Source of the DNA: Oidiodendron maius Zn
Taxonomy: Eukaryota; Ascomycota; Leotiomycetes; Myxotrichaceae
Assembly (NCBI GenBank): GCA_000827325.1
Contig: KN832878.1
Span: 744,001 to 808,000 of the forward strand
DNA: 64,000 bases
Direction of reading: 5' to 3'
Shown: positions 1 to 9,526 of the stretch, piece by piece
Layout of the letters: every line of letters starts with the position of its first letter
Numbering within the stretch: the first letter of the stretch is position 1
Program-made: the position numbers and the translations under genes
Notes under the pieces: generated by a model
Told to the model about the DNA's origin: nothing
What the model saw: only the letters and a program-made list of their open reading frames with translations
Databases searched by the model: none

Positions 1-259
1 TGGCGATACAACCGAGAAAATATTTCTTGTCGGAGGCTTGGAGCACTGTCGCTGATCAAATTTAGCCCTGGAGAACTGGCTGGATCCCCTGTATATCGTT
101 TCGATCACGAATGATCGGAAGCCCAGTTAGCAGGAAGTCTGAAACCTTTAGGTATCTCTTACTGCCCTCGGCAGCTGCCTGGACTCGTACAACATTCGAG
201 ATTGCAGCGTCCGTATAAGCGGCAATAACATTCGTCGGCTCGAGGGTACGCCAGTGAAT
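1..259 (-). other. gene-poor left edge, open minus frame of unknown meaning
   Basis: On the minus strand, the frame of the decayed DUF3431 gene stays open for about 66 codons beyond that gene's own TGA (260-262), down to a TAA near position 70. It contains a helix-like stretch with IAAYTDAAISNVVRVQAAAE. I do not recognise a family. It could be the tail of an older, longer reading frame or chance. No other gene is supported here. Confidence 0.2.
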
Positions 260-1240
260 TCAGACGCCTGATGTCCACCAGACTATCCGATTTGGCTCCT
301 TCAGGAAGAGAATGTGCCAGATGTATGATAATATGCGCCCTGCTACGGCATCATCTGGCGGCGCGGCATTCTTATGACTACTGCCGTGGACAATTCCGTC
401 GAGCAGCCAGTGTCGTAAAGCAGCAAACTCCTCTTGAGAATGTTGCTAAATATTATCTCGCGCGACGACAAACTGCGCACCACATTGCGAGCGCAACACT
501 TCAGTACGTCCTAGTTGTAACTGTCCACTCGTTTCTGTAGAGTCGTCGCCACCAAACAAGACTGCAAGTGCGCCTGACAGCGCGTTATCAGAAGCAACTC
601 GGGCATCCCAAGGTTGTAGAATTGACATTAATGACGTCTCCAAGCTCCCTTGAGGAGCAGAAGATGGCGGGCACGTGCTGGCACTCCAAATCGCAGCGCA
701 GATTGTGATATCCCCAGGGCGCCAAGGCTGCAGGTACGTTAAGCATAACGAGCAGTGCGGCGTTGTCATAACTGGGTTCATCATTGTGCCATGCGAGCCA
801 GGAACCGTGCACGAACACCACGCCGGATTTCGGGATATTCTCGTAATTATCAATTAAGAATGTCAGATACCCCATTGCCTCGTGTCCTCGATTGGCAGGC
901 ACTTGAAGGAGCTTTGACTTCGTATCTGGTGGCACGTCGGCAGTGTACAGGTACAGGTGGTACAAATCGGCCAATGCGTTGAGCCAGGTCAAGTCGCCAT
1001 CAGCCGCAACTCTCGACACGACTAGCGCTGGCTTGGAAGTACGAACCAGGCCAGGGCAGATGCCACGGGCCTCAAGTGCAGTGGAGGCGTGGGACTTGTA
1101 GCGGATCGTCGTCCATGCGAAGGGCTTATTGGACTGAGGACGATTAAGAAATAGGAGAAGAGAGAGAATGAAACCGAAAACAGACAGGTGGGCAACAGCT
1201 CTCCGCGTCTTCCGCCTGATTTGGAATGATTTGATTCATC
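260..1240 (-). pseudogene. DUF3431 family protein, decayed
   Basis: The minus strand encodes a recognisable DUF3431 protein (a fungal family of unknown function, often anchored or secreted). A hydrophobic segment (GFILSLLLFL) near 1150-1185 is followed by PALVVSRVAADGDLTWL. The family core comes next: a GHEAMGYLTFLIDNYENIP block, the FVHGSWLAWH motif and GYHNLRC. The C-terminal part (CGAQFVVARD, then AGRILSYIWHILFLKEP) lies in a different frame. So there is one frame change between about 590 and 650 (a frameshift or an unrecognised intron), and one in-frame TAG at 446-448 right after the ARDNI block. The true stop is at 260-262. I could not settle the 5' start; the frame is open only to about 1240 and lacks an ATG there. 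The gene sits head to head with the alpha-galactosidase gene. It is probably a pseudogene, though a sequence error or unusual splicing could explain one of the two defects. Confidence 0.6.
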
Positions 1241-1827
1241 CTGCAATGAGACATTTTCAGGAAGAATAAAACTCTTCGTCATTCACGTAAGCTTTCCGGC
1301 AGCCGCGGATGCTGGGTAGTAAGTCCTCTGCCACCGAATAGAGCCCTTCCCAGCAGAGGTGCGTTAAAAACAAAGTCTAGAAGAATATGATATCGTGCAC
1401 TTAATTATCCCCCTTGTGCCATCAACACAGCTTTGACCCGCAGGTGGAGGAAATTGTCGGGGCAGCAAGCAACGAGCGATGGAGCTGGAGAATTTATCCC
1501 GCTTAGTCAGCCATATGCTGCGTCGTATGATTCGCCACATGATCCGCCACAATGTACCTGCGCCACACTCCGCATCCCGCACGGCGTGAAACCCCGCACG
1601 GAGAAGATGAAATCCAGGTCTGCCGGTGGGATGCCGGAGAATGAATATTGACAACAACGATCGTCGGTTTGCAGATCAGTCCCAGACAAGTGAAGTCACG
1701 GTGGTAAATTAGCTGATCTAACTCTCTATAGCAGGAGGAGATATATGTAACGTTACGCTGTCTCCCGCTGAAGCCGGAACGACCCCGATTTTTAATATAT
1801 CAACTGAGGGAGCAAGAATGGGCAACT
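1241..1827. other. intergenic stretch, no gene seen
   Basis: Several overlapping short frames exist on both strands around 1360-1690, but none shows a recognisable domain or plausible splice pattern. This is upstream sequence of the alpha-galactosidase gene. Confidence 0.35.
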
Positions 1828-1881
1828 GATCGGGTAATAGGTATATAAAGGCAGTCAATCGGGTAATTGGTATATATAAAT
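1828..1881 (+). promoter_or_regulatory. duplicated TATA core promoter of the alpha-galactosidase gene
   Basis: An imperfect direct repeat of about 22 bp is seen: ATCGGGTAATAGGTATATAA followed some 30 bp on by ATCGGGTAATTGGTATATAT. Each copy carries a TATA-like box, 1842-1850 and 1871-1880. They lie about 75-110 bp before the start codon at 1953, a normal place for a fungal TATA box. The duplication could give two start regions; that part is inference. Confidence 0.5.
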
Positions 1882-1952
1882 AAGTAGCAGGATTTCGGAT
1901 GGGAGCTAGGATTGTTCAGGGATAGGACAACTCTTTAGAATTCAAGCCGTAC

Positions 1953-3483
1953 ATGATGTCGCTTGCAATACTCTCCTCAGTGGTGCTTCTGGCGCCGACG
2001 GTGTCCTCATTGGTTTTGCCTGACGGTGTCGTAGGTCACTACTTCTGGCAGAGAATCTTTCTGCCTTTTTACTGATGGGTTAATTTAGGGACGACTGCCT
2101 GCGCTGGGATGGAACTCGTGGAATGCGTACCACTGCGATGTGTCTGAGCAGAAGGTCGTCGACGCTGCAAACCTAATTGTCAGCCTTGGACTCAAAGACG
2201 CCGGATATGAATATGTCAATAGTATGCCACATATCTGTGATCTCTACCAGCTACTGAATTTTCCTAGTTGATGATTGCTGGTCTGTGAAGTCTGGCCGTA
2301 ATGCAAACACCAGCGAGATCATCCCGAGCCCAACAACGTTTCCAGATGGAATCAGTGGCACTGCGGATAAAATCCACGACCTCGGACTCAAAATGGGAAT
2401 CTACAGCAGTGCCGGTACCGCCACATGTGCAGGTTATCCTGCAAGTCTGGGTTATGAAGACATCGACGCCGCCTCCTTCGCAGCGTGGGGAATCGACTAT
2501 CTGAAATACGACAATTGCAATTATCCTTCACAATGGAACGACCAATACCGCTGGTGCATTCCGAACCACTCAAGTGACGTAGGTCCGAATGGCACGTGCC
2601 TCGACATCACGAACCCTGCACCCCCAGGATACAATTGGGCAACATCAAATTCAACAAAGCGGTATAATCGTATGCGTGATGCGTTATTGGCGCAGAATAG
2701 AACAATTCAATTCAGTATGTGCATCTGGGGAACCGCAGATGTCCAGAGCTGGGCGAATGGAACTGGCTCGTCGTACCGGATGAGTGAGGATATCGAGCCA
2801 AACTGGGCGCGGATCATGCTTATTCTCAACGAGGCATCTTTTATTATGAATTATGTCGGCTTCTGGTGAGACAAAGAAGAAAGCTCTACTACTATTTTAT
2901 AGGTGCTAACATAGTCCACAGGGATCATGCGGATACAGATATGCTTGAGGTTGGTAACGGGATGTCGGCTGTCGAAGAACGCTCCCACTTCGCTCTTTGG
3001 GCACTCATGAAGTCGCCTTTGATCATCGGCACCGACCTTGCCAATGTTTCCGATGCTCAGGTCGCTCTACTCAAGAACCCTTATCTCCTCGCATTCAATC
3101 AGGATCCTGTCTACGGCCGCCCAGCAGCGCCCTTCAAATGGGGCACAAATCCGGATTGGACGTGGAACAAGACGTTCCCTGCCGAGTACTGGGCTGGGGA
3201 GTTCAGCAATGGCACGATTATTGCAATGGTAAACACTCGGAGTAGTACCGTCAAGAAGACGGCGGAATTCAAGGACATTCCAGGCATGCAGAATGGCAAG
3301 GTGTATGAGTTGACTGATATCTGGACTGGGAATATTCTGGGCAAGTTCAGTGATAGCTATACCGCTTCGGTTGCATCTCATGATATAGCCGTCGTCCTTG
3401 CACAGCTAGCAACTAAGGGACACGAAAGCTGGTGGGACTGGTGGAGTTGGTGGACCTGGTGGGTTGTTCACCGTAGGGGGTAA
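1953..3483 (+). CDS. secreted alpha-galactosidase, GH27
   Basis: Predicted to cleave terminal alpha-1,6-galactose from melibiose, raffinose-type sugars or galactomannan outside the cell. Four exons close in frame: 1953-2030, 2089-2221, 2268-2865, 2922-3483, giving 456 residues. The start at 1953 gives a signal peptide (hydrophobic run [12 protein letters not shown]). GH27 landmarks are [11 protein letters not shown] near the N-terminus, the IDDCW motif, the YLKYDNC motif with the nucleophile Asp, and SEDIEPNW with the acid/base Asp. The C-terminal beta-sandwich follows. The protein ends in an odd tail where Trp-Trp pairs alternate with Asp, Ser and Thr, encoded by a 9-bp tandem repeat; family members usually end about where this tail begins. 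The gene is followed by the P450 gene, convergent, 230 bp away. Confidence 0.92.
3430..3465 (+). repeat. 9-bp coding repeat giving a Trp-rich tail
   Basis: Four tandem copies of TGGTGGNNN (N being GAC, AGT, ACC, GTT) end the alpha-galactosidase reading frame. They encode [12 protein letters not shown]. Confidence 0.85.
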
Positions 3484-3710
3484 ATAGTAGAGATGTATAA
3501 ACTTCTAGTAGATAGCCCTGATCCAGTACGAGTAAGAGCTTACAATGACTGTTACTGGTACACATGAAGTTGTACCAATACATGGTATGAGCATGCACAA
3601 CGTGATGAACGGTTTGGTATTTAATCATGTCGAAGGTGACAATAACTAGATGGACGAGGCTAGGCATCGTACTGTCTGGAAAGGGGGAGGGTAAAGGACA
3701 CTCTCCTATC

Positions 3711-5412
3711 TCAATCACTGAAGAACTTCATTTTTAACGGCACCACTGGCTCTATCATGATATCCGTCTTAAATTGCTTCATCTCGCTTTCCTCCCCATT
3801 CCATTCCAGTCTTTTAAACTTTTGCACGATCCTCACAAGAGTATAACCCATCTCGGCCAGTGCCCACTGTTGTCCAAGACAGATACGTGGCCCGCCACTG
3901 AACGGAATATACGTCCATGGCCTGGGATGCCAAGATAGCCATCTGTCAGGGTTATACTCCTCTATTGGAGGAAAAGAAGGATTTTGGGATAACGAAGGGT
4001 ATAATTCGGGGTTGTGATGGAGATTGTAGGTAGAAAATCCGACAGGCGTTCCGGCCGGGACCCCAACAGGGAGAGACCCGTTAGGGCCGCCTCCACGGGG
4101 TAGAGTGGTGTCCTTCAGAGCTATTCGGATGTTATATGGTAATGGGTATACGCGCAATGTTTCGTTCATAGTAGCCTGGAGATATTTCATGCCTTTGAGA
4201 TGGGCGTACGTAGGCATATCTTCTTGACCCACAGTAGCGATGACTTCTGCTCTTAATTTGTTGTATATTGTACGGTTTTGAGCGAGTTCATACAGAGTCC
4301 AAATAAAAACTGCGGCAGTCGTGTCGCGACCTGCTAGAAGGAGTGAGACTATCTGGTCACGGAGGAAGGTCCGTGAGCTAGAGACAGAGGCTAAGGCGTG
4401 GAGAAAAGTGTACGAACTATCAGTCGATTTAGCTGCAAGCTCCCCCGGATCCAACGCGAGAGCTGCGTCGACATAGGGATATGCAATACTATTTATCACC
4501 TCGAGAGCATGATTCAACTTTTGGGTTGAGAAGAACATTTTCATTGGCCTTAATGAAGGATTAGCTGGAGAACATCTAGGAATTCGAAGAATAAAGTCTT
4601 ACCCTGCTCGTGTCCTCGTGCTCAATGCGCGCTGGGCTTCTTCAAAAGCTTCCGCAAACTCATTATGAATATCCTCCAAGCTTCCCACACTTCTACCGAA
4701 CAGAAATTCAGTTGCCGTATCAAGAGTATAACGATGTATGAAGCTAGTCACGTCCACCTCCTTTCCAATCCCTCTAATACCTTGTCGTTGACTCGATATA
4801 CCATCTTCTCCACCAGCGAGTCCCCGAATTAGGACCTGGGAAAATTTTTCGAAGATTGTGAGATCGCTAACTCGATCCTTCATGAACTGAGGTCGCAGCA
4901 GTTGTCTTGCTCCATGCCAGCTCTCGCCATCCAGACTGAAGACGGAGTCTCCAAGGAGACCATGCCAATCATCCCTGAAACCCTGGCCCTTACCATAATC
5001 ATTGAATTGCGAAGCAAGAATGGCGCGCAAGTTATCTGTATCGGCTGTAAATATCACACGAGTTCCTGCGATTTGCGCCTCTACTGTTGGAGATCCACGA
5101 TTTGCCCCGTGTCGAAGGAGGAAGTCCCAGAAATCTCGGTTTCGATATGTGACATGATTATAGAGTGCCTTGACTAAAGTATCAATACCTTTTTAACATG
5201 TTAATGCTTGAGAGCAGCGAGGAGAGGCAACCGTTCTCTATCAGGTACATACCTAACGGCAGCTGCGATCGGACTCTCGGCGCCCTTAACCCAAGCCTTT
5301 TAATATTTCGCTCTTCGACAATTCTATGTCTGGCAATTTGAAAAGCAACAGCAAGTCCCACTACAACAAGTGTCGACTTCCAGGACAGAATTGGGGCAAT
5401 GGTGTCGAGCAT
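3711..5412 (-). CDS. cytochrome P450, CYP52-like monooxygenase
   Basis: A membrane-bound haem monooxygenase. Three exons, 5412-5253, 5173-4603 and 4548-3711, close in frame to 522 residues, normal for the family. The N-terminus has a hydrophobic ER anchor (LVVVGLAVAFQIA). Visible motifs are the I-helix LLLAGRDTTA, the K-helix NETLRVYP (ExxR), and the haem loop FSGGPRICLGQQWA with its cysteine ligand. The AGRDTTA plus GPRICLGQQ style is typical of CYP52/CYP539-type enzymes, many of which omega-hydroxylate fatty acids and alkyl chains. Next to an HR-PKS it would suit oxidation of a reduced polyketide chain; that role is inference. It is divergent from the glycosyltransferase gene, with 570 bp between the starts. 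Confidence 0.92.
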
Positions 5413-5981
5413 GCTTACACAAAGTGGGAGGCGGCACCTCTAAACAAGGGTTCCAGGATGTCCTAGCAGACAGTCTGGACACGAGGTATAGAGGTATACA
5501 GCTAGTTCCCTATCACGTGAGGAAATTAACTATATAAATTGTAACGACCTTAATTTTGTAATTATTTATGAAAAAAATCGTGTAATTCTGGGCCCAAAAT
5601 ATTCTGCATGTCGTGAGATTTTTCATACCCCTCAGGCAGGGGATGATATGCTGGCGGGGTAGTTTCGCCCCACCACTCAACCACCCGGTGATTTCCCGCA
5701 AGAAAGACCCTGCCTCCCTGTCTCTGACCCTGTCTCTGCTGTGCCATAAGCTTGTAAGAACCCTGCGCGGCGTGTTTCGGCCCTTCTTTCCTCCCGCTGG
5801 ACCTGGAACGCGTCTACGGGGCAAGTTCCGAACCCACTCTCAGCTGTACTAGTAAGCTTCATGGGTCCGGTAGTGTTCCGAAATATAGACCGAACTCAAG
5901 ATAGTGGTGGCTAGATTACAGGTTTATTATTTCTAACATAATTGCTGAATCCAGCAACGCCTCTTCCTCAATTGTCGGGTA
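5413..5981. promoter_or_regulatory. divergent promoter region between P450 and glycosyltransferase genes
   Basis: This 569-bp region separates two start codons on opposite strands, so it probably serves both. A GC-richer core (about 5640-5840) has a small internal repeat, CCCTGTCTCTGACCCTGTCT. The frames crossing it on both strands show no recognisable protein. Confidence 0.4.
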
Positions 5982-7220
5982 TTGTCCTCGGCACTCTGCG
6001 GTATGGGTTCCCACGAGAAATTTACGCCAAAGAGCTCTGAATTGCGGCCAATTCAGGGGAAGGATGAGCGATCCGAGAAAGAAATCATTGCCTCCCTTGT
6101 TACATACCAGCCCATTACGTCGGAAAAGAATGTGTGGGCATTCTGGGACAAAGGATTTTCGCATATGCCGGCGTGGAATCAGCGCAATGTCACAGCCTGG
6201 GTTCGACGATTAGGGCCTTCGTGGACGGTCCGGGTCCTAGATCGCATTGAAGGTTCACCTACGAATATCGGGAAATATGTGGATAATTCTTACTTCCCGG
6301 ATGCATTCATCAATAAGACTATGACGGGAGCTCATGTTGGCCAGCATAGTTCTGATCTGGTACGGCTACCGTGTCTTTATCAGTATGGCGGAGTCTGGAT
6401 GGATGTAGGGATGATGCTGTTCCGACATCTTGATGACGTCTGCTGGAACGATCTAGAAGATCCAAGCACACCTCATGAGATGTCTGCTTTTAGTATTGAA
6501 TTCAGACCAGGAGTTGGGACAATTTTCAATGGGTTTATTGCTGCGAGAAAAGGTAACCTTTTCGTTAAGCACTGGCATAATATATTCCTTGCTGTATGGC
6601 AAGGCGTCTCAGAGACCACTGGAATGCATGCCCACCCATTATTACATCACCTACCTGGATTCCAACCACCGGTAGAGAAACTGGGAGCATCGGACCTCAC
6701 TGTAACATATGGACAATTTTTGGACTACTTGGCACATAATTTGTGCTTTGAGCGACTTATCTATTTGCGAGACCCTAGCATTGGATGGGACGGCCCTCAA
6801 TATAATCGGAAGAACATCCTGTGGTACGATGCAATGCAAGAAACTTATTATGCTCAAAAGATTACGGCCTGGGATGGCAGAAAGCAGTATAATTTACTTA
6901 CGACACCTAGAAATTCCTCAACGCAGGACGAGGCATTTGCGGCAGCCGAAGAGTTCGTAGAAAATGTCATGGCGCATTCATCAACAATGAAGCTGTCGCA
7001 CGGACTTCCTAGTGCGAAAGAGTACCTGGCTGCCATCTGGGATACTGACAAGAACCAAGAGGTTGATATTGCGCATGGCACGTTTGCTGAGTATTTGCGG
7101 TATGGAAGTGTGTATCTCGAGCAGACAAGAGCATTAAGTGCACTTGTGATCCCTCCTAACACAGATAAAATACTGGAGGGGGGAGTTACTGAGGTTATAG
7201 GTGCGAAATTCGGTGTGTAG
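5982..7220 (+). CDS. capsule-polysaccharide-type glycosyltransferase (GT32-like)
   Basis: Single exon, 412 residues. The N-terminal third has the family block VWAFWDKGFSHMPAW...VRRLGPSWTVRVLD, and the sugar-nucleotide region has SDLVRLPCLYQYGGVWMDVG. This is the pattern of capsular polysaccharide synthesis/GT32-type enzymes (PF05704), where the acidic residue after GGVWM helps bind the metal and sugar nucleotide. It has no signal peptide or membrane segment, so it is probably cytosolic. An in-frame Met 8 at 6003 is a possible alternative start. It lies between the P450 and the acyltransferase and reads with the latter, so it is placed to add a sugar to the cluster's product; substrate and sugar are unknown. 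A role in cell-surface glycan synthesis is the alternative. Confidence 0.8.
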   Translation: MSSALCGMGSHEKFTPKSSELRPIQGKDERSEKEIIASLVTYQPITSEKNVWAFWDKGFSHMPAWNQRNVTAWVRRLGPSWTVRVLDRIEGSPTNIGKYVDNSYFPDAFINKTMTGAHVGQHSSDLVRLPCLYQYGGVWMDVGMMLFRHLDDVCWNDLEDPSTPHEMSAFSIEFRPGVGTIFNGFIAARKGNLFVKHWHNIFLAVWQGVSETTGMHAHPLLHHLPGFQPPVEKLGASDLTVTYGQFLDYLAHNLCFERLIYLRDPSIGWDGPQYNRKNILWYDAMQETYYAQKITAWDGRKQYNLLTTPRNSSTQDEAFAAAEEFVENVMAHSSTMKLSHGLPSAKEYLAAIWDTDKNQEVDIAHGTFAEYLRYGSVYLEQTRALSALVIPPNTDKILEGGVTEVIGAKFGV

Positions 7221-7508
7221 AATTATAGATCTTATTAAATTGAGTATGCCATCAATATGCTGTAATGTGACATCCATAAATGCCATTCAAGTGCCTACCG
7301 TTCAGATTGTTATTAACTTTGTATGCAAGCAGAACCATTCCGCCGGGTTCTCGGCCGAGCAGCAGTGCCTGCAGGGGTGCCTCAAGGTCTGAGTAAGCCT
7401 ATTAATGTAGTGTGCGCTTACGCTCTCCGTTAGAATCCTTTTTCCTTTCGGAACCGAACTTCTGGCCTCTTGCATGACCAAAGCTCTTTCCATACCTGAA
7501 GAAGCAAA

Positions 7509-9366
7509 ATGGCTCTACCCCCGTTTGCGCCACTAGATGTAAGCTCTTACAAGTGGCATCAGACCTCCCAGCCAGGGACCTGGGAACGACGAGCGTGTGG
7601 AATAGAAAATCTGGATGGTCTGGAATTGCCGAACAAGAAAGGTCACAACGACTTTCATATTACTGTTACCAGTCATTTCCACGACCAAAGCCTTACATTG
7701 GACAAACTCACTAGATCAATTAAGCACGTATGGCGCCGTATTCGGTTTTACCACCCACAGATCGCCTGCGCACCTCTATGGAGAGAAGGACAGCTTTTCC
7801 TGACGTATCGAGACCCGGAAAATGACGATGAAGTGACGAGATGGGTAGATCGGACTGTAAATATAGAACTAAGCGGAAAGCGGGCTCTTGAAGTTCAGCG
7901 GGGACTAGAAGAAAAGCGACGTGCTGCTGGCAGTTCTATTCAGTCATCAGATCCAGCCTCCATATACATTATCCCCTCAGCTTCAATGGCAGCAGACAAG
8001 ACATCCAGCACTGATGTTACATTTCTGTTTCACTTAAACCACATATTTCTCGACGGTTCTGGGGCATATACGCTCATAGGCCTCGTCCTCCAGGATCTAG
8101 CTTCAGAATTATGTTCACCAACCGAACGACCAACATCTTTCAAATGGGAGAACAGTGTTCAATATCTACCACCACCATTCATAGAAATCATTAGTCCGGA
8201 TCAGCATCTTTCTGGTCCTTCTTTTGAGAGCGCACTCCAGACGGCATTAGCTGATACCATGGCGAGTCAGTCCAGCTGGGGATTGAAACCCACTGGGGTA
8301 GTAAATGGCGTCGCTCGGAACGAATTTCTTGTTATCTCTACAATAGAAACAGATCGTGTGAAATCTGCGGCTAGAAAGGCAGGCCTTAATATCACACATC
8401 TGGCTCATGCTGCAGTCTTCTTAGTTGGCCTAGAAGCAAATCCCCCAACGGAAGGGAGCCAACGCTCTAACATAGCTTCCTACTTCGCACTGGATGATCG
8501 TCAGTATATCAACGAGAAATTATCTCAACACAGGAGACAATACTTACCAAATTGTCATGGCCATGGCAATATCAAGTTGGACAATATCCAAGAATATACT
8601 TTAGGACCGAGAGCGACACCTGGAGATATACGTCGGAAATTGATCGCCGTGGCAACGAAGATCAAGGATGGTTATGATTCTTGTGCACGTCGACCATGCA
8701 GAGTATCGGCTGGATTGGCCTTCATGGAAATGCTTGCTGGCATGTTAGCAGCGTATGTTGAGCTTCTAGAAAGAAGAGGTTAAAGAGATAGGGTGACTGA
8801 CTGTGCTTTCTATGATAGTAATCCAAATCCTCCGGACACACCAATGACAACTCCTGTAGGTGGTTCATTTTACTGATACCTTCTCGCCTCTTAACTCAGA
8901 GGAAGGTCTGCAATCTGAAAGTACAGGTCATGCAAATAGCCAATGATCCACTCCCAAGGTTACTCTCATCAAGAACGACAGTTAACAAGTTCCTTCACAG
9001 CTCCTTATCGGTGACGGCGTTTATGACCGATGGATTCCGCCCGAGATTGCAAATCCTTCTACGAAAGCTCCAGTAATATCGAATACGGATGTTCGATTGT
9101 ACGCCAATAACTACCAAACCTTTCCGTAAGATATCGTTTTCTCTACATCAGATTTCAAGTGCAGTAGATCTTAATTTGGCATTTTTCTAATGGAGGAAAT
9201 ACGTAGATCCTTCCACACATGGTCATTTCGATCTCGCTGCACCTTGAGCGTCCAATTTGACGACGGTTTCTATACCACGACTGACATGAGAAATTATCTG
9301 CAAAACCTAGCAAATATGTTATTGTTGTTTGCGGATGGTAAGGGGTCCGATAATAGTATGCTCTAG
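7509..9366 (+). CDS. HxxxD acyltransferase, Tri3/condensation-like
   Basis: An acyl-CoA-dependent O-acyltransferase of the condensation/BAHD-like fold. Four exons close in frame: 7509-8752, 8819-8855, 9001-9125, 9207-9366, giving 521 residues. The first donor (GTATGT) is consensus. The catalytic motif lies in HLNHIFLDGSGA (H-I-F-L-D-G) near residue 178. After splicing, the C-terminal half has NPNPPDTPMTTPLLIGDGV and FHTWSFRSRCTLSVQFDDG, the arrangement seen in trichothecene 15-O-acetyltransferase (Tri3)-like proteins. Without the introns the frame would appear to end early at 8783. The 145-nt third gap is longer than its neighbours and could hide another small exon. Likely role: acetylating or acylating a hydroxyl of the polyketide or its sugar (inference). 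Confidence 0.78.
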
Positions 9367-9526
9367 TGACACGGGCCCCAGACTAGAGGGTGGTAAAAAA
9401 ATTTAATCAGAGCGAGAAGTTTTATATGCCTGAATGAAATGTTTACTCCTTTGTTCTAAAAAATCCACATATTAAATGAAATATGATTGCAAACAGGCCT
9501 TATAATTGTCTAATGCTGTTGCACAT

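Noticed and set aside
1364-1690. Small frames on both strands upstream of the alpha-galactosidase gene
   Set aside because: No recognisable protein features; they overlap each other on opposite strands.
5513-5862. Overlapping frames on both strands in the P450/glycosyltransferase promoter
   Set aside because: No domain, no start context, and frames on both strands are equally open; likely composition effect.
8753-9366. Premature end of the acyltransferase at 8783
   Set aside because: The strong GTATGT donor at 8753 and three further exons restore the conserved C-terminal half, so the gene is not truncated.
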